Positions 24,701 to 35,162 of a stretch of 64,000 nucleotides of DNA are shown here, in pieces. Below the pieces are notes generated by a model, which worked only from the letters and a program-made list of their open reading frames with translations, was not told the DNA's origin and did not search any database. How positions within the stretch are numbered: position 1 is the stretch's first letter; the number at the start of each line of letters is the position of its first letter. This DNA comes from Erodium maritimum (taxonomy: Eukaryota > Streptophyta > Magnoliopsida > Geraniales > Geraniaceae). The DNA is taken from assembly GCA_963921825.1 (NCBI GenBank), contig OY997595.1, forward strand, positions 17,415,228 through 17,479,227, in the 5' to 3' direction. Made by a program: the position numbers and the translations under genes.

Positions 24701-26969
24701 TACTGTTATTGTTGCTCTTCCAGTAATGTTGTTGTCTAATCTTGTTTTTTTCTATAGGCCCTACAATTTGGTTTCTAGCCATAATCTACTTCATAGCCGG
24801 GGTTCCTGGAGCCTATGTGTGTTGGTATCGCCCCCTTTATCGTGCTGTGAGGTACTCCTTTTAAGCTTGTTCTGCATAAGTTCATTTTCCAGTCTAATAT
24901 ACTGAAGGCTTGTGTTGGATTTGGAAGGCTTGCCTACGTAGATGGGGATGTCTAATCCTTGGAATACTGTCATATTTCTCTCTCTCTCTCTCTGTACACA
25001 CTTTATTCTCTAGCAACTCTTTTTTCCTGCTGGAATACAAGTGTATTTGGATGTTTTTGGAAACTTGATTAACTAAAGTAGGATTTTAGGATAACATTCA
25101 AAGAAATGAAATAGGAATAAGACATCTAATCCTGATTTTAACAACCTTGCCAAAATAACACCATAACAGTTTGAATTATGATGTATTACCAATGATTGCG
25201 GTGTTACACCATTCATGATGGGCCTATATACCAGAGTACCAGACTTTTGGGATATAAATGTATGCAGTTTCATGTCATATATCTTATCTTATTGGGTCCT
25301 CATGGGAATAAGACCCTTGACTTATCATATCATTTCCTTATTTCTTTTGCTTAGCAATACTGTCACCTACTAGGTTTGAAATTTGGCCCTTGGACTGGAG
25401 ACCCAAACACTGATGCACTTGGCTGCTTTCTTGTTCAAGTATCAGAATTTAGAAGGGTTGGAAATGAGAAATATATATATATATATATATATATATAGGA
25501 TTACAATCAGGTACAAACTTCTAGAACTATCAATCTGGGCCTTTGGATCGTATAATTAAAGGCCCAGATTTAATGCATATATTTTTAATTAATGCATATC
25601 TTGTAATTGATTTCGTAATCAATAATCTCCCCCCCTCCCCTGAATTTCGGTGGCCATCCGATCTGGGTAATCAATGGCCCAGATTAGTTCTACGTTCTGA
25701 CCCGAAATAAGGTTTGTACCCGAAAGCTCCCCTATATATATATATATATATATAATAAAACGGCTTTTGTATACTGCATTTTTTATTCTAATCAATAATA
25801 GATGATCCATTACTCATTCTATATGTCACTTGCGGTTTGTTTATTATTATTTGTTTGTCAGTAGCTCTTAGTTTTATGCTGTATTTGTACTTAAACATGG
25901 TGGTTTTTATGATTTAGATTTCAGTTATTGAATTGCGTACTTCTCTTACAGGACTGATAGTGCCCTCAAGTTTGGGTGGTTTTTCTTGGCTTACGCGGTG
26001 AGCTCAATGAAGGTCTTATATGAATCTTCTTGTGCATGAAAGATGTATCTAATTGTGCATTGTGTTTGTTCATTGTCCTTTTCAGTTCCACATTGGCTTT
26101 TGTGTCCTTGCTGCAGTTGCGCCTCCAATTATTTTCAAAGGAAAGTCACTTGCGTATGTTGTCTCTCCTTATTTCCTCTGATTAAGCTGTATGTTGGAGT
26201 GATAAGTTCTGTCAGGAAGGCCGAGCAAAAAAAGAAGATAAATTCTGTCTGGAAGCAGAATGTTGGGAAATATATCTTTAACTAAAGTAGTCTGTTTTTG
26301 AGTTAAGTGGAATTCTCACTATACAGTGCTGACACAGTTTTATTTATCAAACTACAACTCAGTTGTCTTAACCTTTTATATTAGTAAATTGGTATCACAG
26401 TTGAACTCAGCAACTGATAGTATGTTTTGATCTCGTGAACAGCGGTATTTTGCCTGCAATAAACCTTATCAGTGGGAATGCTTTGGTGGGGGTAAGTATC
26501 ACCTATGAAGATATTGTTACCATCTGCTTAATGCTAGTGCTGGTACATAATTGGTCACTGAAACAGTTTTTCCTTGTTCTCTTTAAAACAGTTCTTTTAT
26601 GGCTATTGCCAGTCCATTACCATATTGTTTTGACTTTATTTAGTATTTGTAAGAATTATCCGTCAGATTCACGTGCTGGTGTTGTGTTGATGCTCACATT
26701 TCTATGACATGACAATCACTACTTGTAGATCTTCTACTTCATTGGATTTGGATTCTTCTGTGTGGAATCAGTGCTGAGCATATGGGTTATTCAGGTTCCA
26801 AATCCAACATCACATTATATACCTCTCGGGGCCCATTTTGTTTCCCATCGGATCCTAACAGTTATTTTTTTCCAATGTGCAGCAAGTTTACATGTACTTC
26901 CGAGGGAGTGGCAAAGCCGCACAGATGAACCGTGAAGCTGCAACCAGGACCATGATGGGTGCAATATGA
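21778..26969 (+). CDS. SCAMP: Secretory carrier-associated membrane protein (SCAMP), 13 exons
   Basis: Exons are 21778-21831, 22663-22719, 23164-23265, 23343-23405, 24299-24332, 24415-24537, 24622-24684, 24758-24851, 25952-25997, 26086-26153, 26443-26491, 26729-26794 and 26883-26969. They give a 301-residue protein with every junction in frame. It starts [19 protein letters not shown] with two NPF motifs (residues 7-9 and 15-17), which in this family bind EH-domain endocytic proteins. A charged coiled coil follows (about 72-103), then four membrane spans between about 136 and 273. [11 protein letters not shown] between the second and third spans is the conserved E peptide. SCAMPs cycle between trans-Golgi, secretory vesicles and plasma membrane. 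Intron 8 holds a MITE. Exons 9-10 were duplicated to 46215-46416. Confidence 0.96.
24977..24993 (+). repeat. (TC)n microsatellite in SCAMP intron 8
   Basis: An uninterrupted run of TC dinucleotides lies inside intron 8. It is a simple repeat with no sign of function. Confidence 0.9.
25471..25755 (+). mobile_element. Micron-like MITE inside (TA)n in SCAMP intron 8
   Basis: A core of about 236 bp (near 25498-25733) has imperfect inverted ends (ggtacaaac near the left, gtttgtacc near the right) and is flanked on both sides by long (TA)n tracts. The paralogous intron copy at 46004-46021 has just a short (AT)n run and no core, so this is the matching empty site. The arrangement resembles the Micron elements of rice that insert in TA microsatellites. 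Confidence 0.75.
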
Positions 26970-27350
26970 CTTGAGTACTCACAGACAATTGATTTCTTCA
27001 ATCACATTCACATGCCATGAGCGGTGCTTTTACATTAGGATTGTCCACTATTTCCCCCCATTATATATAGTGTAATGAACAATTATCAGTGTATGGAGAT
27101 CTATTCTTGCCCTTCTTTCCCAAACCCTTCTAGGACTTGAAATTAACAAACTGTACACACGGGATGTCTTCTAACAATCCAATTTGGTTATTATGTTCAG
27201 TTCGATTTTTACATATCATATGATGCAACAAGTCTATTGTATGAATGAATGAAACAAAGGCTAGAACAGTATAATTACCTTTTCGTTTTCATGTACATCA
27301 AACTAGCTTGATGTCAATATATTAGTTCCTCACCGTCTCCAAGATTGTCT
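26970..27350. other. Convergent 3' spacer between SCAMP and PPR genes
   Basis: The SCAMP stop and the PPR stop face each other across 381 bp. No further ORF or repeat is seen. Both 3' UTRs must lie here and may overlap. Confidence 0.6.
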
Positions 27351-29168
27351 TTAAATCCAACTTGTGCCCGGAATTTTGTCAATCCCTCTACTCTTCATTA
27401 ACCTCCTAATGTTCAGGGCATCATTCCATCTGCCAGCTGCACTGTACACATTAGCCAGCAGAACATAACTCAAATGGTGGTTAGGCTCTAGCTCGATCAA
27501 CCTTTTTGCAATGCGCTCAGCAACGGCATAGTTAGTACTTGTCGTGGAAGCACCCAGTAGAGCTGCCCAGAGAGACGGGTTGTCGCTAAAACCTCCGTTT
27601 GCGATCAAACTTTCAGCTTCTTCCAGCAATCCAGCTCGACCTAACAGATCGACCATGCAACTGTAATGCTCGGTTCCAGGTTGAATTCCATATACCTCGG
27701 CCATTAAGTTGAAGTAGTTTCTCCCTTGATCAACCAAACCTGCATGACTACAACCAGAGAGGACTCCTATGAAATTAACATAATCAGGCTTGATTCTCTC
27801 CTCAACCATCTCGTTAAACATCTGAATAACTTCTTCCCCTCTTCCATTCTGAGCCAACCCATTAATCATCGAGTTCCATGTTATCAAATTTCGCACAGGC
27901 ATGTCCATGAAAATCTTATGCGCCAACTCTATGCACCCGCATTTCGCATAAAGATCAACTAAAGCTGACTCAACAATGATGTCTCTCTGACCACCTCTTC
28001 TCACATACTGGCAATGAACTTCTTTTCCTTGTTTTACAACTGCTAAACCTGCACACGCCCGTAGAACAGTCCCCAAGCTGTAGGGATCAGCCTCTCCCGA
28101 CTCCCTGAAAAGCTTAATAGCATTACCAAAATCCCCATTTCGACAGTATGCACCCATCATTGCCGACCAGGAAACATGATTCTTTTCGGGCATCCTGTCA
28201 AGTACACGTAGAGACTCATCAACCAAGCCACATTTGCCATACATGTCTACAAGACTGCTCTCAACTACAATGTTTCGGCAATGTCCAGATGTAATGACCT
28301 TCCCGTGTACTTGCTTGCCTTGCTTCAACCTCCCCAAACTACCGCAGGCAGTCAACACCGTCCCCAACGTAAATCCATCGTCTTGGGCCAATCTGTATTG
28401 CCTCTGCATTGAGTAAAACAACCCCAAAGCATCCTCAAACAACTCATTCCTGGTTAATGTGGAAATGACAGAGGTCCAACAAATAACATCTGGTTCAGGC
28501 AATTCATCGAACAACTTGCGTGCATCTTCAAACCCACGACTCCTCCCATACATATCAATAAGAGCACTACAAATAACAGGATCAGAATTGAATCCTCGCC
28601 TTGTTACAACCCCGTGAAAGCACCGGCCAAGCCTCGCATCCCCAAGCTCCGAACACGCCTTGATCACAGCTGACATTGTGAACCCATTTGGCTCAACTCC
28701 AACCCTCATCATTTCTACAAACAACTCAATGGAGTTGTCGGGCTTCCCCACCCGATTATACCCAGATATCATCGAGGTCCAGGAAACTAAATCCTTGTGA
28801 AAGCAACAATCAAACACTTTCTCTGTCTCTGAGAAATCAGAACCCAACTTGAAATAAAGCGTGATCAAGCTGTTCCCGACAAACCGATCGCTCTCGAGAC
28901 CGGACTTGATAACATGAGCATGGATTTGGAGCCCATTAGTAAAAGAACCGGCCTTGGCACAAGTCTGCAGCAGAGAAGCATGAAGGGCCGATTTGCGAGT
29001 GATTTCGCCATAATCGATTGAGTTTAGCAGCCGAAGAGCTTCCTGGAGTGCTCCGAACTTGCAGAGCTGGAGGATTTGGGATTCCTTGGCTGATGGATAT
29101 ATAGCGTTTCTCAGATTTAGAGAAGACGAGAGATAGGTGCAGTAGGAGCGCTTGAAGAAGTGCTTCAT
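27351..29168 (-). CDS. Pentatricopeptide repeat protein, PLS class, E type, intron-less
   Basis: One uninterrupted 605-codon frame starts MKHFFKRSYCTYLSSS, a basic, Ser-rich N-terminus typical of mitochondrial targeting. It contains a series of PLS-type PPR motifs from about residue 60 on, for example DLVSWTSMISGYNRVGKPDN, VVESSLVDMYGKCG and NLITWNSMINGLAQNGRGEE. It ends with the E region (SLWAALLGASTTS, ELEPNHHLSYVLLANVY) and KIPGTSWI, without a DYW domain. Members of this class bind organellar RNA in editing or processing. The wording closely resembles Arabidopsis At1g03540 from memory. Two 5' fragments occur in the duplicated block (46678 and 50762). Confidence 0.96.
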   Translation of the reverse strand: MKHFFKRSYCTYLSSSLNLRNAIYPSAKESQILQLCKFGALQEALRLLNSIDYGEITRKSALHASLLQTCAKAGSFTNGLQIHAHVIKSGLESDRFVGNSLITLYFKLGSDFSETEKVFDCCFHKDLVSWTSMISGYNRVGKPDNSIELFVEMMRVGVEPNGFTMSAVIKACSELGDARLGRCFHGVVTRRGFNSDPVICSALIDMYGRSRGFEDARKLFDELPEPDVICWTSVISTLTRNELFEDALGLFYSMQRQYRLAQDDGFTLGTVLTACGSLGRLKQGKQVHGKVITSGHCRNIVVESSLVDMYGKCGLVDESLRVLDRMPEKNHVSWSAMMGAYCRNGDFGNAIKLFRESGEADPYSLGTVLRACAGLAVVKQGKEVHCQYVRRGGQRDIIVESALVDLYAKCGCIELAHKIFMDMPVRNLITWNSMINGLAQNGRGEEVIQMFNEMVEERIKPDYVNFIGVLSGCSHAGLVDQGRNYFNLMAEVYGIQPGTEHYSCMVDLLGRAGLLEEAESLIANGGFSDNPSLWAALLGASTTSTNYAVAERIAKRLIELEPNHHLSYVLLANVYSAAGRWNDALNIRRLMKSRGIDKIPGTSWI

Positions 29169-29200
29169 CCAAACACCACTTCAGATAGAAAAGTGAAAAC

Positions 29201-29633
29201 TGTTGGAAAAATGCAATGAAAGGAATTTAATTGAATTCAATTCAATTAAAAGAGATATAATACACATAAATATAGTTAATGAAGTTTAGTGGGTAGCATT
29301 GAATTTCCTTTAATACCCCCCCTCTTTTCCTATATATATATATATATCACATTTTGTCTATCATTTCAATATGAATATGATATAATCTCTCCTATTTCTA
29401 AACTTATCCTGAGTATTGCTTCTGGAAGTTCCGGGGCTTTATTCGTGAGTGGGCACGGATCGAGCTAGCAACTGTGTGAATTTTTGGGAGCAACCGATTA
29501 ATTGATCGCCACCGAGGTCAACCGGACAAATTGCTTTCAATTCAGTGGCCTCCATACCACGCCACAATTTGAATCCGTAAATCCGATAAGTTTTTCTATT
29601 CTCAATCTTGTTATACGACTATCATTTCCAACA
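29201..29633 (+). repeat. 5' LTR of element A (433 bp)
   Basis: Starts TGTTGG and ends CCAACA. It is collinear with the 3' LTR apart from small (TA)n length changes and a few substitutions. It carries a tatatata run at about 29330-29346 that may serve as promoter. Confidence 0.95.
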
Positions 29634-31916
29634 ATTTGAAAGCAATTTATAAGTATAACATGATTATTATTGCGATAATATGTGTTGTCTGAAACATGAT
29701 ATATATGAATTCATACATGATGTTGCTGCTTAATTGATTTATGCATGAAATATATATGCTTTGTTTCTACTATACGGTACTAATTGGCTACTGTGAAGCT
29801 AAGGCAACAAAATAATACTTTATGGTATTTCTTATGTGAGAGTGGTTCACTGTCAACTTGTTTTTAACAATTGATGGGTTTCTCCTTTTTTTTTAACACA
29901 AGCTATGAACATGCACTGATAAGTGTTAATGGTAAAGTTTAATAGTTTTATATTATGTGGAGTTGAGATTGAAGAGCCACGTAATTGGCTTCTGGGATTC
30001 AGAATCGAAAAGAGAAAAAAAAATTGTGGATTCAGGCTAAAACCCATGAACAACGTCGGTTTTAGAGGCTGGGCTTCGGGCGACGATAAACATTCGCTTT
30101 GAACGACTAAAGCTCGATGACACCAGCGGAATCAGGTGCGACGACGAGCGGGTCAGCCAACAGAACATAAGTGATATGGGATGTTTACAAGTGAAGTTGA
30201 TTGTAGCACTGCATTTTACCACTATGCAATTTCGATTTATGTCATCTCAAAACCTGGTTTTGATTTTGGGTTTGAAAGAATGTTTTTTTGTGACCCTTTT
30301 CGAAATCTGATTTTTGGAGCTCAAAAGGAAAAGCTTGAAATCAGTTTTGTTTCTTACCTGAGTTTTGATTTCTGAGACAAGGAACGGAATTTCATCCTTG
30401 CTAGAGCTCGGTTTTTTGTTGTTGCTGTTGTTGTCCCTTTGTTGCAGGTGAATCTGAAAACACCTCAATGCCGGAGGTTGAAGAAAGAGGAAAACTCGGA
30501 AACGAATGTTTGAATCCTACCGAGTTTGGAGCTGGAAAATCGGAACGGAAATTAATTTTTCAGATCAAGAATCTGAACCTCGTTCTTCAGTCCGGTCTTC
30601 GCTGCCCAAATCTCGCGTAAACATGGTCAGTTATTGCTGCGTGATTTTGGGATCTGGGCTGAAGAAGCTAAGGTGATACACTCTGCTACGCGGCTGAAAA
30701 ATAGCAAAAGGGTTTTGTGTGTTTTTATTGGGCCGAATATTATTGCTGTTGTACAAGCCCAAAATGAAAAAGGATGCCCATTTAACTTCCAGCCCAAGAC
30801 AAATCAAAACAACCAGCCCACAACAAGAAGTGAAACGCGTCACGCAGAAGAGAGAGGCCCGCGGGTCACGGTCATCCGTCCGGATCGGGTGCTGGAGCGG
30901 ACCGAACCGGGTCAGACCACGGGTGAGTACGGGCTTGAGTGCGGGTCGGGCGCTGGAGCGGACCGGGTCAAACCGCGGGTCGTTATCTGCTGGGGCTGGT
31001 CAGATTTGAGCTCACTTCATTACAGGAGATTGGGGGACCCGTTTGATTTGGAATCAATTCTCGATTTTCTGATCACATGAGAGAACCGGATACGATCCCG
31101 AAGCTTGAGGTAATAATGAATCGTTGAATGGATACAAGGTACGATTCTTAAGTATTATTTGGTGGTGAATTGGCTTGAGATGAATTGATATTCTTTGCAC
31201 CATTTTATTACTCTTGATAGTAATGCTTATTATCTAATAGTTTTGGTAATCCACTGAAACTAGTTTATACGTATAAGATTGTGGTGTTCTGTTGTATATA
31301 TATATATATATGTGCAGTTCTTATGGTTTCAGAATACGATGAAATCGGTGCTTGCTCTTCAATCAAGTAAGTGATTGTATTTCATTAATATGTTCGTTGG
31401 AGTATAATTCTTAATTTGAATTATTTCGTTCATATTATTTGCTCCTTGTTTTTGGATATCGAGACTCCAAAATTAAGGCTAAAAAGCATATGATAAATGA
31501 AATAATTTCCTATATGATTGAAACAATTGGGTTTCAAATATGATGAACTTTGTGGTTTTAAAGTTCAGACCTTTCCGATGAAATGTGGGGGGAAATGTGG
31601 GGGTTGTTCGGGTAAACGAAACCACCAAGAAAACTATTGATCGTTTTCATTGTTTGGCCCTTAATAGCATTGTACCCGTTATTACTCCTATGCATATATA
31701 GTCTTTTGTGTGACAATTTACATGCTAGAACCTTCATTGTAATATTCATGTTGATGAATTTAGAAGGTAGAAAAAAAAACATTCACTAAGAAATTCTGGG
31801 GAGATGAATTTCTTATAAATCTTGTGAGAAATGTTTATATAACGGGCAGTCTTATTCATATATGTATTATGAATTGATATATATAGGCTATATGATTATT
31901 GGCCTATGTTGGTGAC

Positions 31917-32007
31917 ATGTAAATTTGATAGTAATGTTGTTGTGAACAAAACCAAAGAAATCTTCATGTTAATTTGGTAGTAATGTTGTTGTGAACAAAA
32001 CCAAAAT
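31917..32007 (+). repeat. About 50-bp tandem repeat in element A, two units
   Basis: Two units contain gtaatgttgttgtgaacaaa. The related element B has four such units at 49322-49505, so copy number differs between members. Confidence 0.9.
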
Positions 32008-32051
32008 CTTTTGTCATCAACGAATAATGTCTAAATGGGGTGAAAAGACTT

Positions 32052-32230
32052 ATTCAAATTAGACACACTGTGGTGTAGAAACTCCTAAAAATTAGTGAGT
32101 AATTTTCTTAAACTACATACGAAAGAAAGCTAGCCGATTCTTTCACTAAGGATCAACCAAGGAGAGTACTCCTTGATGTGTCGAAAGGGATGAGGCTCAA
32201 GCCCACAGGTCAAGAAAGTATGGATGATAC
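32052..32230 (+). pseudogene. Ty1/copia polyprotein C-terminus remnant (RNase H tail)
   Basis: The plus frame reads IRHTVV, then KLLK, then a stop-broken stretch to YERKLADSFTKDQPRR and VSKGMRLKPTG. The LAD.FTK and S.GM.LKP words are the usual end of copia integrase-RT-RNase H polyproteins. Several stops interrupt it. It sets the lineage of the element as copia. Confidence 0.75.
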
Positions 32231-32833
32231 AAGGTAACGGTCATATGCAGCCGTACTGTCTTGATGCACTACATCTCCCATTCTTATGAAACTAGTAGTG
32301 CTTAATGATCTATTGGTGCTTGTGAGATGCACTTCATAGATTGTAATCCATAACCAGTTTTGGTGGTGCTATAGAGACGCACTTGATGGATTCTGTTGAC
32401 AGGATGGACTTTATGTCCTTAATAGCTCAAGACTCAATGAGTCAGTGCTAGCGAGACGCACTTAATGAAGCTACCTACGTGTGTGTGATGGTGGACCGCT
32501 ATCTATGAAAGACTTGGGCTAAGTCTTTCTAGAGCACTCATTAGACCCAAAGTATACGCATGGCCTTTAATAGCGTTGTTGATAGTATCGCGGAACTTAT
32601 GGAATTTTAAGGTCTGATATGTGTTATAGGGCGTATCAACCGAAGCTGAACAAATTCAAGACTTAGTTCATTTGTTCTAAGTAAGTTGTTACCCTATATC
32701 ACTAACGTGTCAATTCAAATCGAAAGATATTGACACTTAAGTATCCAATCATAAATCCTTTCAATACTCAGGAATTTCCTTATCCTTTTCCTTGTGTATA
32801 TCTCTGAAACTTCTATTGCATTTTGTGGGGGAT

Positions 32834-33254
32834 TGTTGGAAAAATGCAATTAAAGGAATTTAATTGAATTGAATTCAATTAAAAGAGATATAATACACAT
32901 AAATATAGTTAAAGAAGTTTAGTGGGTAGCATTGAATTTCCTTTAATACCCCTCCTCATTTCCTATATATATCACCTTTTGTCTATCATATGAAAATGAT
33001 ATAATCTCTCCTATTTCTAAACCTATATCCTGAGTATTGTTTCTGTAAGTTCCGGGGCTTTATACGTGAGTGGGCACGGAACGAGCTAGCAACTGTGTGA
33101 ACTTTGGGGAGCAACCGGTTAATTGATCGCCACCGAGGTCAACCGGACAAATTGCTTTCAATTCAGTGGCCTCCATACCACGCCACAGTTTCAATCCGCA
33201 AATCCGATAAGTTTTTTTATTCTCAATCTTGTTATACGACTATCATTTCCAACA
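32834..33254 (+). repeat. 3' LTR of element A (421 bp)
   Basis: Preceded by the polypurine tract tttgtgggggat at 32822-32833. The ends match the 5' LTR. Confidence 0.95.
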
Positions 33255-33260
33255 AAAAAC

Positions 33261-33418
33261 TACTGTATATTGGGAAGGACGCGCCGTCGTCTCGAGACTT
33301 GTTTGTCTCCAATACAGTGACCCAAAATCACCACCCCAACACGTATTGGGAATGATGGCTCTTCAACCCAGCTTCTCCACCAACTCAAAGAAATTTAACG
33401 GTGTCACTCCCAAACCTA
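33261..33418. other. Host sequence between two insertions
   Basis: This short host segment is collinear with 46811-46970 and 50903-51075 in the duplicated block. In those copies it runs directly into ttaacggtagataaacg, which here lies at 41507 beyond the Harbinger element. Confidence 0.85.
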
Positions 33419-33848
33419 GAGCACATGCATCGTGGCACGTGTGTCGTTGCAGGGTCTGCGACGGTTCTGTCATGACTCGCTGTCACGGTTCGTCATTGTA
33501 GGGCGTCGTTGTAGAAGGGTCGTGGCTAGGTGTCGTTCCAGGATACTGCAACAACGCAACGCCTCGTTGCAGCGCCAACGGCTAGTTGGCGGCCCACTCA
33601 AAAGCCGACACGTGTTGGCGCTGAATTAAAAAAAAAAACCTAAATTTTCCTATATATACAGATTGATCCCTACCTCAAAAATCACTCATTCTCTTCTACA
33701 CACAAGCACCCTTTCTCCTTCTACTCTTCTATTCTTCTCTCGAATTTTTTTCTTTCGATTCACAATTGACGAGAGTAACAACCTCCAATTTGTATCCTAC
33801 ACGTTGAACAACGACGACGCCGACTCTCAACACACCGAAGAAGACCTC

Positions 33849-34862
33849 ATGGAGAATATCGAGTCATACACCCACCTCCTCAACTCGAGCAAATCAACGC
33901 CGCTACCCACATTCAACCCTCTCGAATACTCCCAATGGCCAGAGTCGCAATTCCCCACCGTGAAACCTTCACAACCTTCCCAATCCGTTCCGACCATGCA
34001 ATCGAGGAGGAAGGGGAAGAAGACTGCATCTACATCGACTAAAGCTCTGCGGCTGAAGTGGTTCATCCAGGAGGAGGAAAGACTGGCAAGTTCGTGGCTC
34101 AACAATTCTCTGGACCCCATCATAGGGAAGAACCGGAGGAATGACATGTACTGGAAAAAAAGTACATGCCGAGTTCTAGTCGACGAGAAAGGAAGGCGAC
34201 CCACCTCGGGACTAGGGTCCTTACAAGGACTACTGGCATCAGATCAACAAAAGAGTCACCAAATTTCAGGAGAAGTATACCAACTTTGAGAACGATCTCA
34301 CAAGCGGGAGGAATGAGGCTGACGTCATTGCAGCGGTTGAAAAGGCGTACAAGGAAGAGGAAAAACACGAGTTTGCTTGGAAGCATGTTTGGAGGATCGT
34401 GAGGACGCAACCGAAGCGGCAGCATCACAAGGTCCCAAATGTGACGTTGACATTCACCTCGATGCATAAAGTGAAGCAAGCAAGCGTACAAGGTTGGACG
34501 AGTCTCGCAACTACACATTGGGCGACAGATGCGGCCACGAATTGAGCTCACTTGCAAGGGAGGAGCGACCGATCGGCCAGAAAAGAACCAAAGCCAAGGC
34601 TCGAGGCAAAGGCAAACAAATGGACCCCCACCCCCGCCGACAACGGTACCACCCGAGCAAATGCAATTTCTAACAGAGTGTTGAGCGGGAACGGATAATT
34701 GTTGCGCACAAACAAAATCTCGAAGATACCAGATTCAATAGCGAGTCATGGCGATGTTGGACCGAGTGGTTAGCCAAGACACCACCAATATGTCCGAGGA
34801 GGATAAGAAGACTCGTCGCGCTCTCATTGAAAGCCTAAGGAAACGTTTGGAGTCGCTTTAGT
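33849..34862 (+). pseudogene. Harbinger ORF1 pseudogene (SANT/Myb-like with NAM-associated C-terminus)
   Basis: It starts MENIESYTHLLNSS, then a basic patch (RRKGKK) and LKWFIQEEERLASSWLNNS, then YWKK: the SANT/trihelix region that in Harbinger ORF1 binds DNA and partners the transposase. A run of seven A near 34155 shifts the frame, after which VTKFQEKYTNFENDLTSGRN, HEFAWKHVWRIVR and QPKR follow. The C-terminal part (ERPIGQKRTKAKARGK; then SEEDKKTRRALIESLRK and a stop at 34862) matches the NAM-associated domain. Two in-frame stops and several frameshifts make it dead. A TATA-like tatatata is at 33651. Confidence 0.82.
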
Positions 34863-34983
34863 TTGGTTTTTTATCTATGTAATAAATAAAATTAATCTAG
34901 TTGCACTTGTTGTAGTATGGTTTTTCTTGTAGTTATTAAAAAATAGTTTTTTTTATCGGATTCTCGATGCCTCGATCTTCGTG

Positions 34984-35013
34984 CACGGTTACTATTTGGG
35001 AATAGTAACCGTG
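34984..35013. repeat. Perfect palindrome, 13-bp arms
   Basis: cacggttactatt and aatagtaaccgtg pair perfectly around a 4-nt spacer. It sits 160 bp before the second SANT-type coding remnant and may be subterminal to an older Harbinger end. It could fold as a hairpin. Confidence 0.9.
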
Positions 35014-35162
35014 TGGGTCGTCGCTGCCACGCCGACCCCCTCTCCCTCCCTTTTTTATAAATACCACTCACTTCTCCCTCAAAATCTCACACCTTTCTCC
35101 ATCTCTCTCTCTTAAACTATCTCAATTCATTCTTCATATTTGCAATATCGGGTGTATCGTCT

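Larger units (their letters stand above)
29201..33254 (+). mobile_element. LTR retrotransposon of copia lineage without intact pol (element A)
   Basis: Two LTRs (29201-29633 and 32834-33254) begin TGTTGGAAAAATGC and end ATTTCCAACA. They are flanked by AAAAC (29196-29200 and 33256-33260, with one extra A at 33255). The paralogous sites at 46810 and 50910 read straight through without the element, which confirms the boundaries. The 3.2 kb interior has no intact gag or pol; just the last residues of a copia polyprotein survive. The usual initiator-Met primer-binding site is not seen after the 5' LTR. It is therefore defective and would have needed enzymes in trans. Confidence 0.93.
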
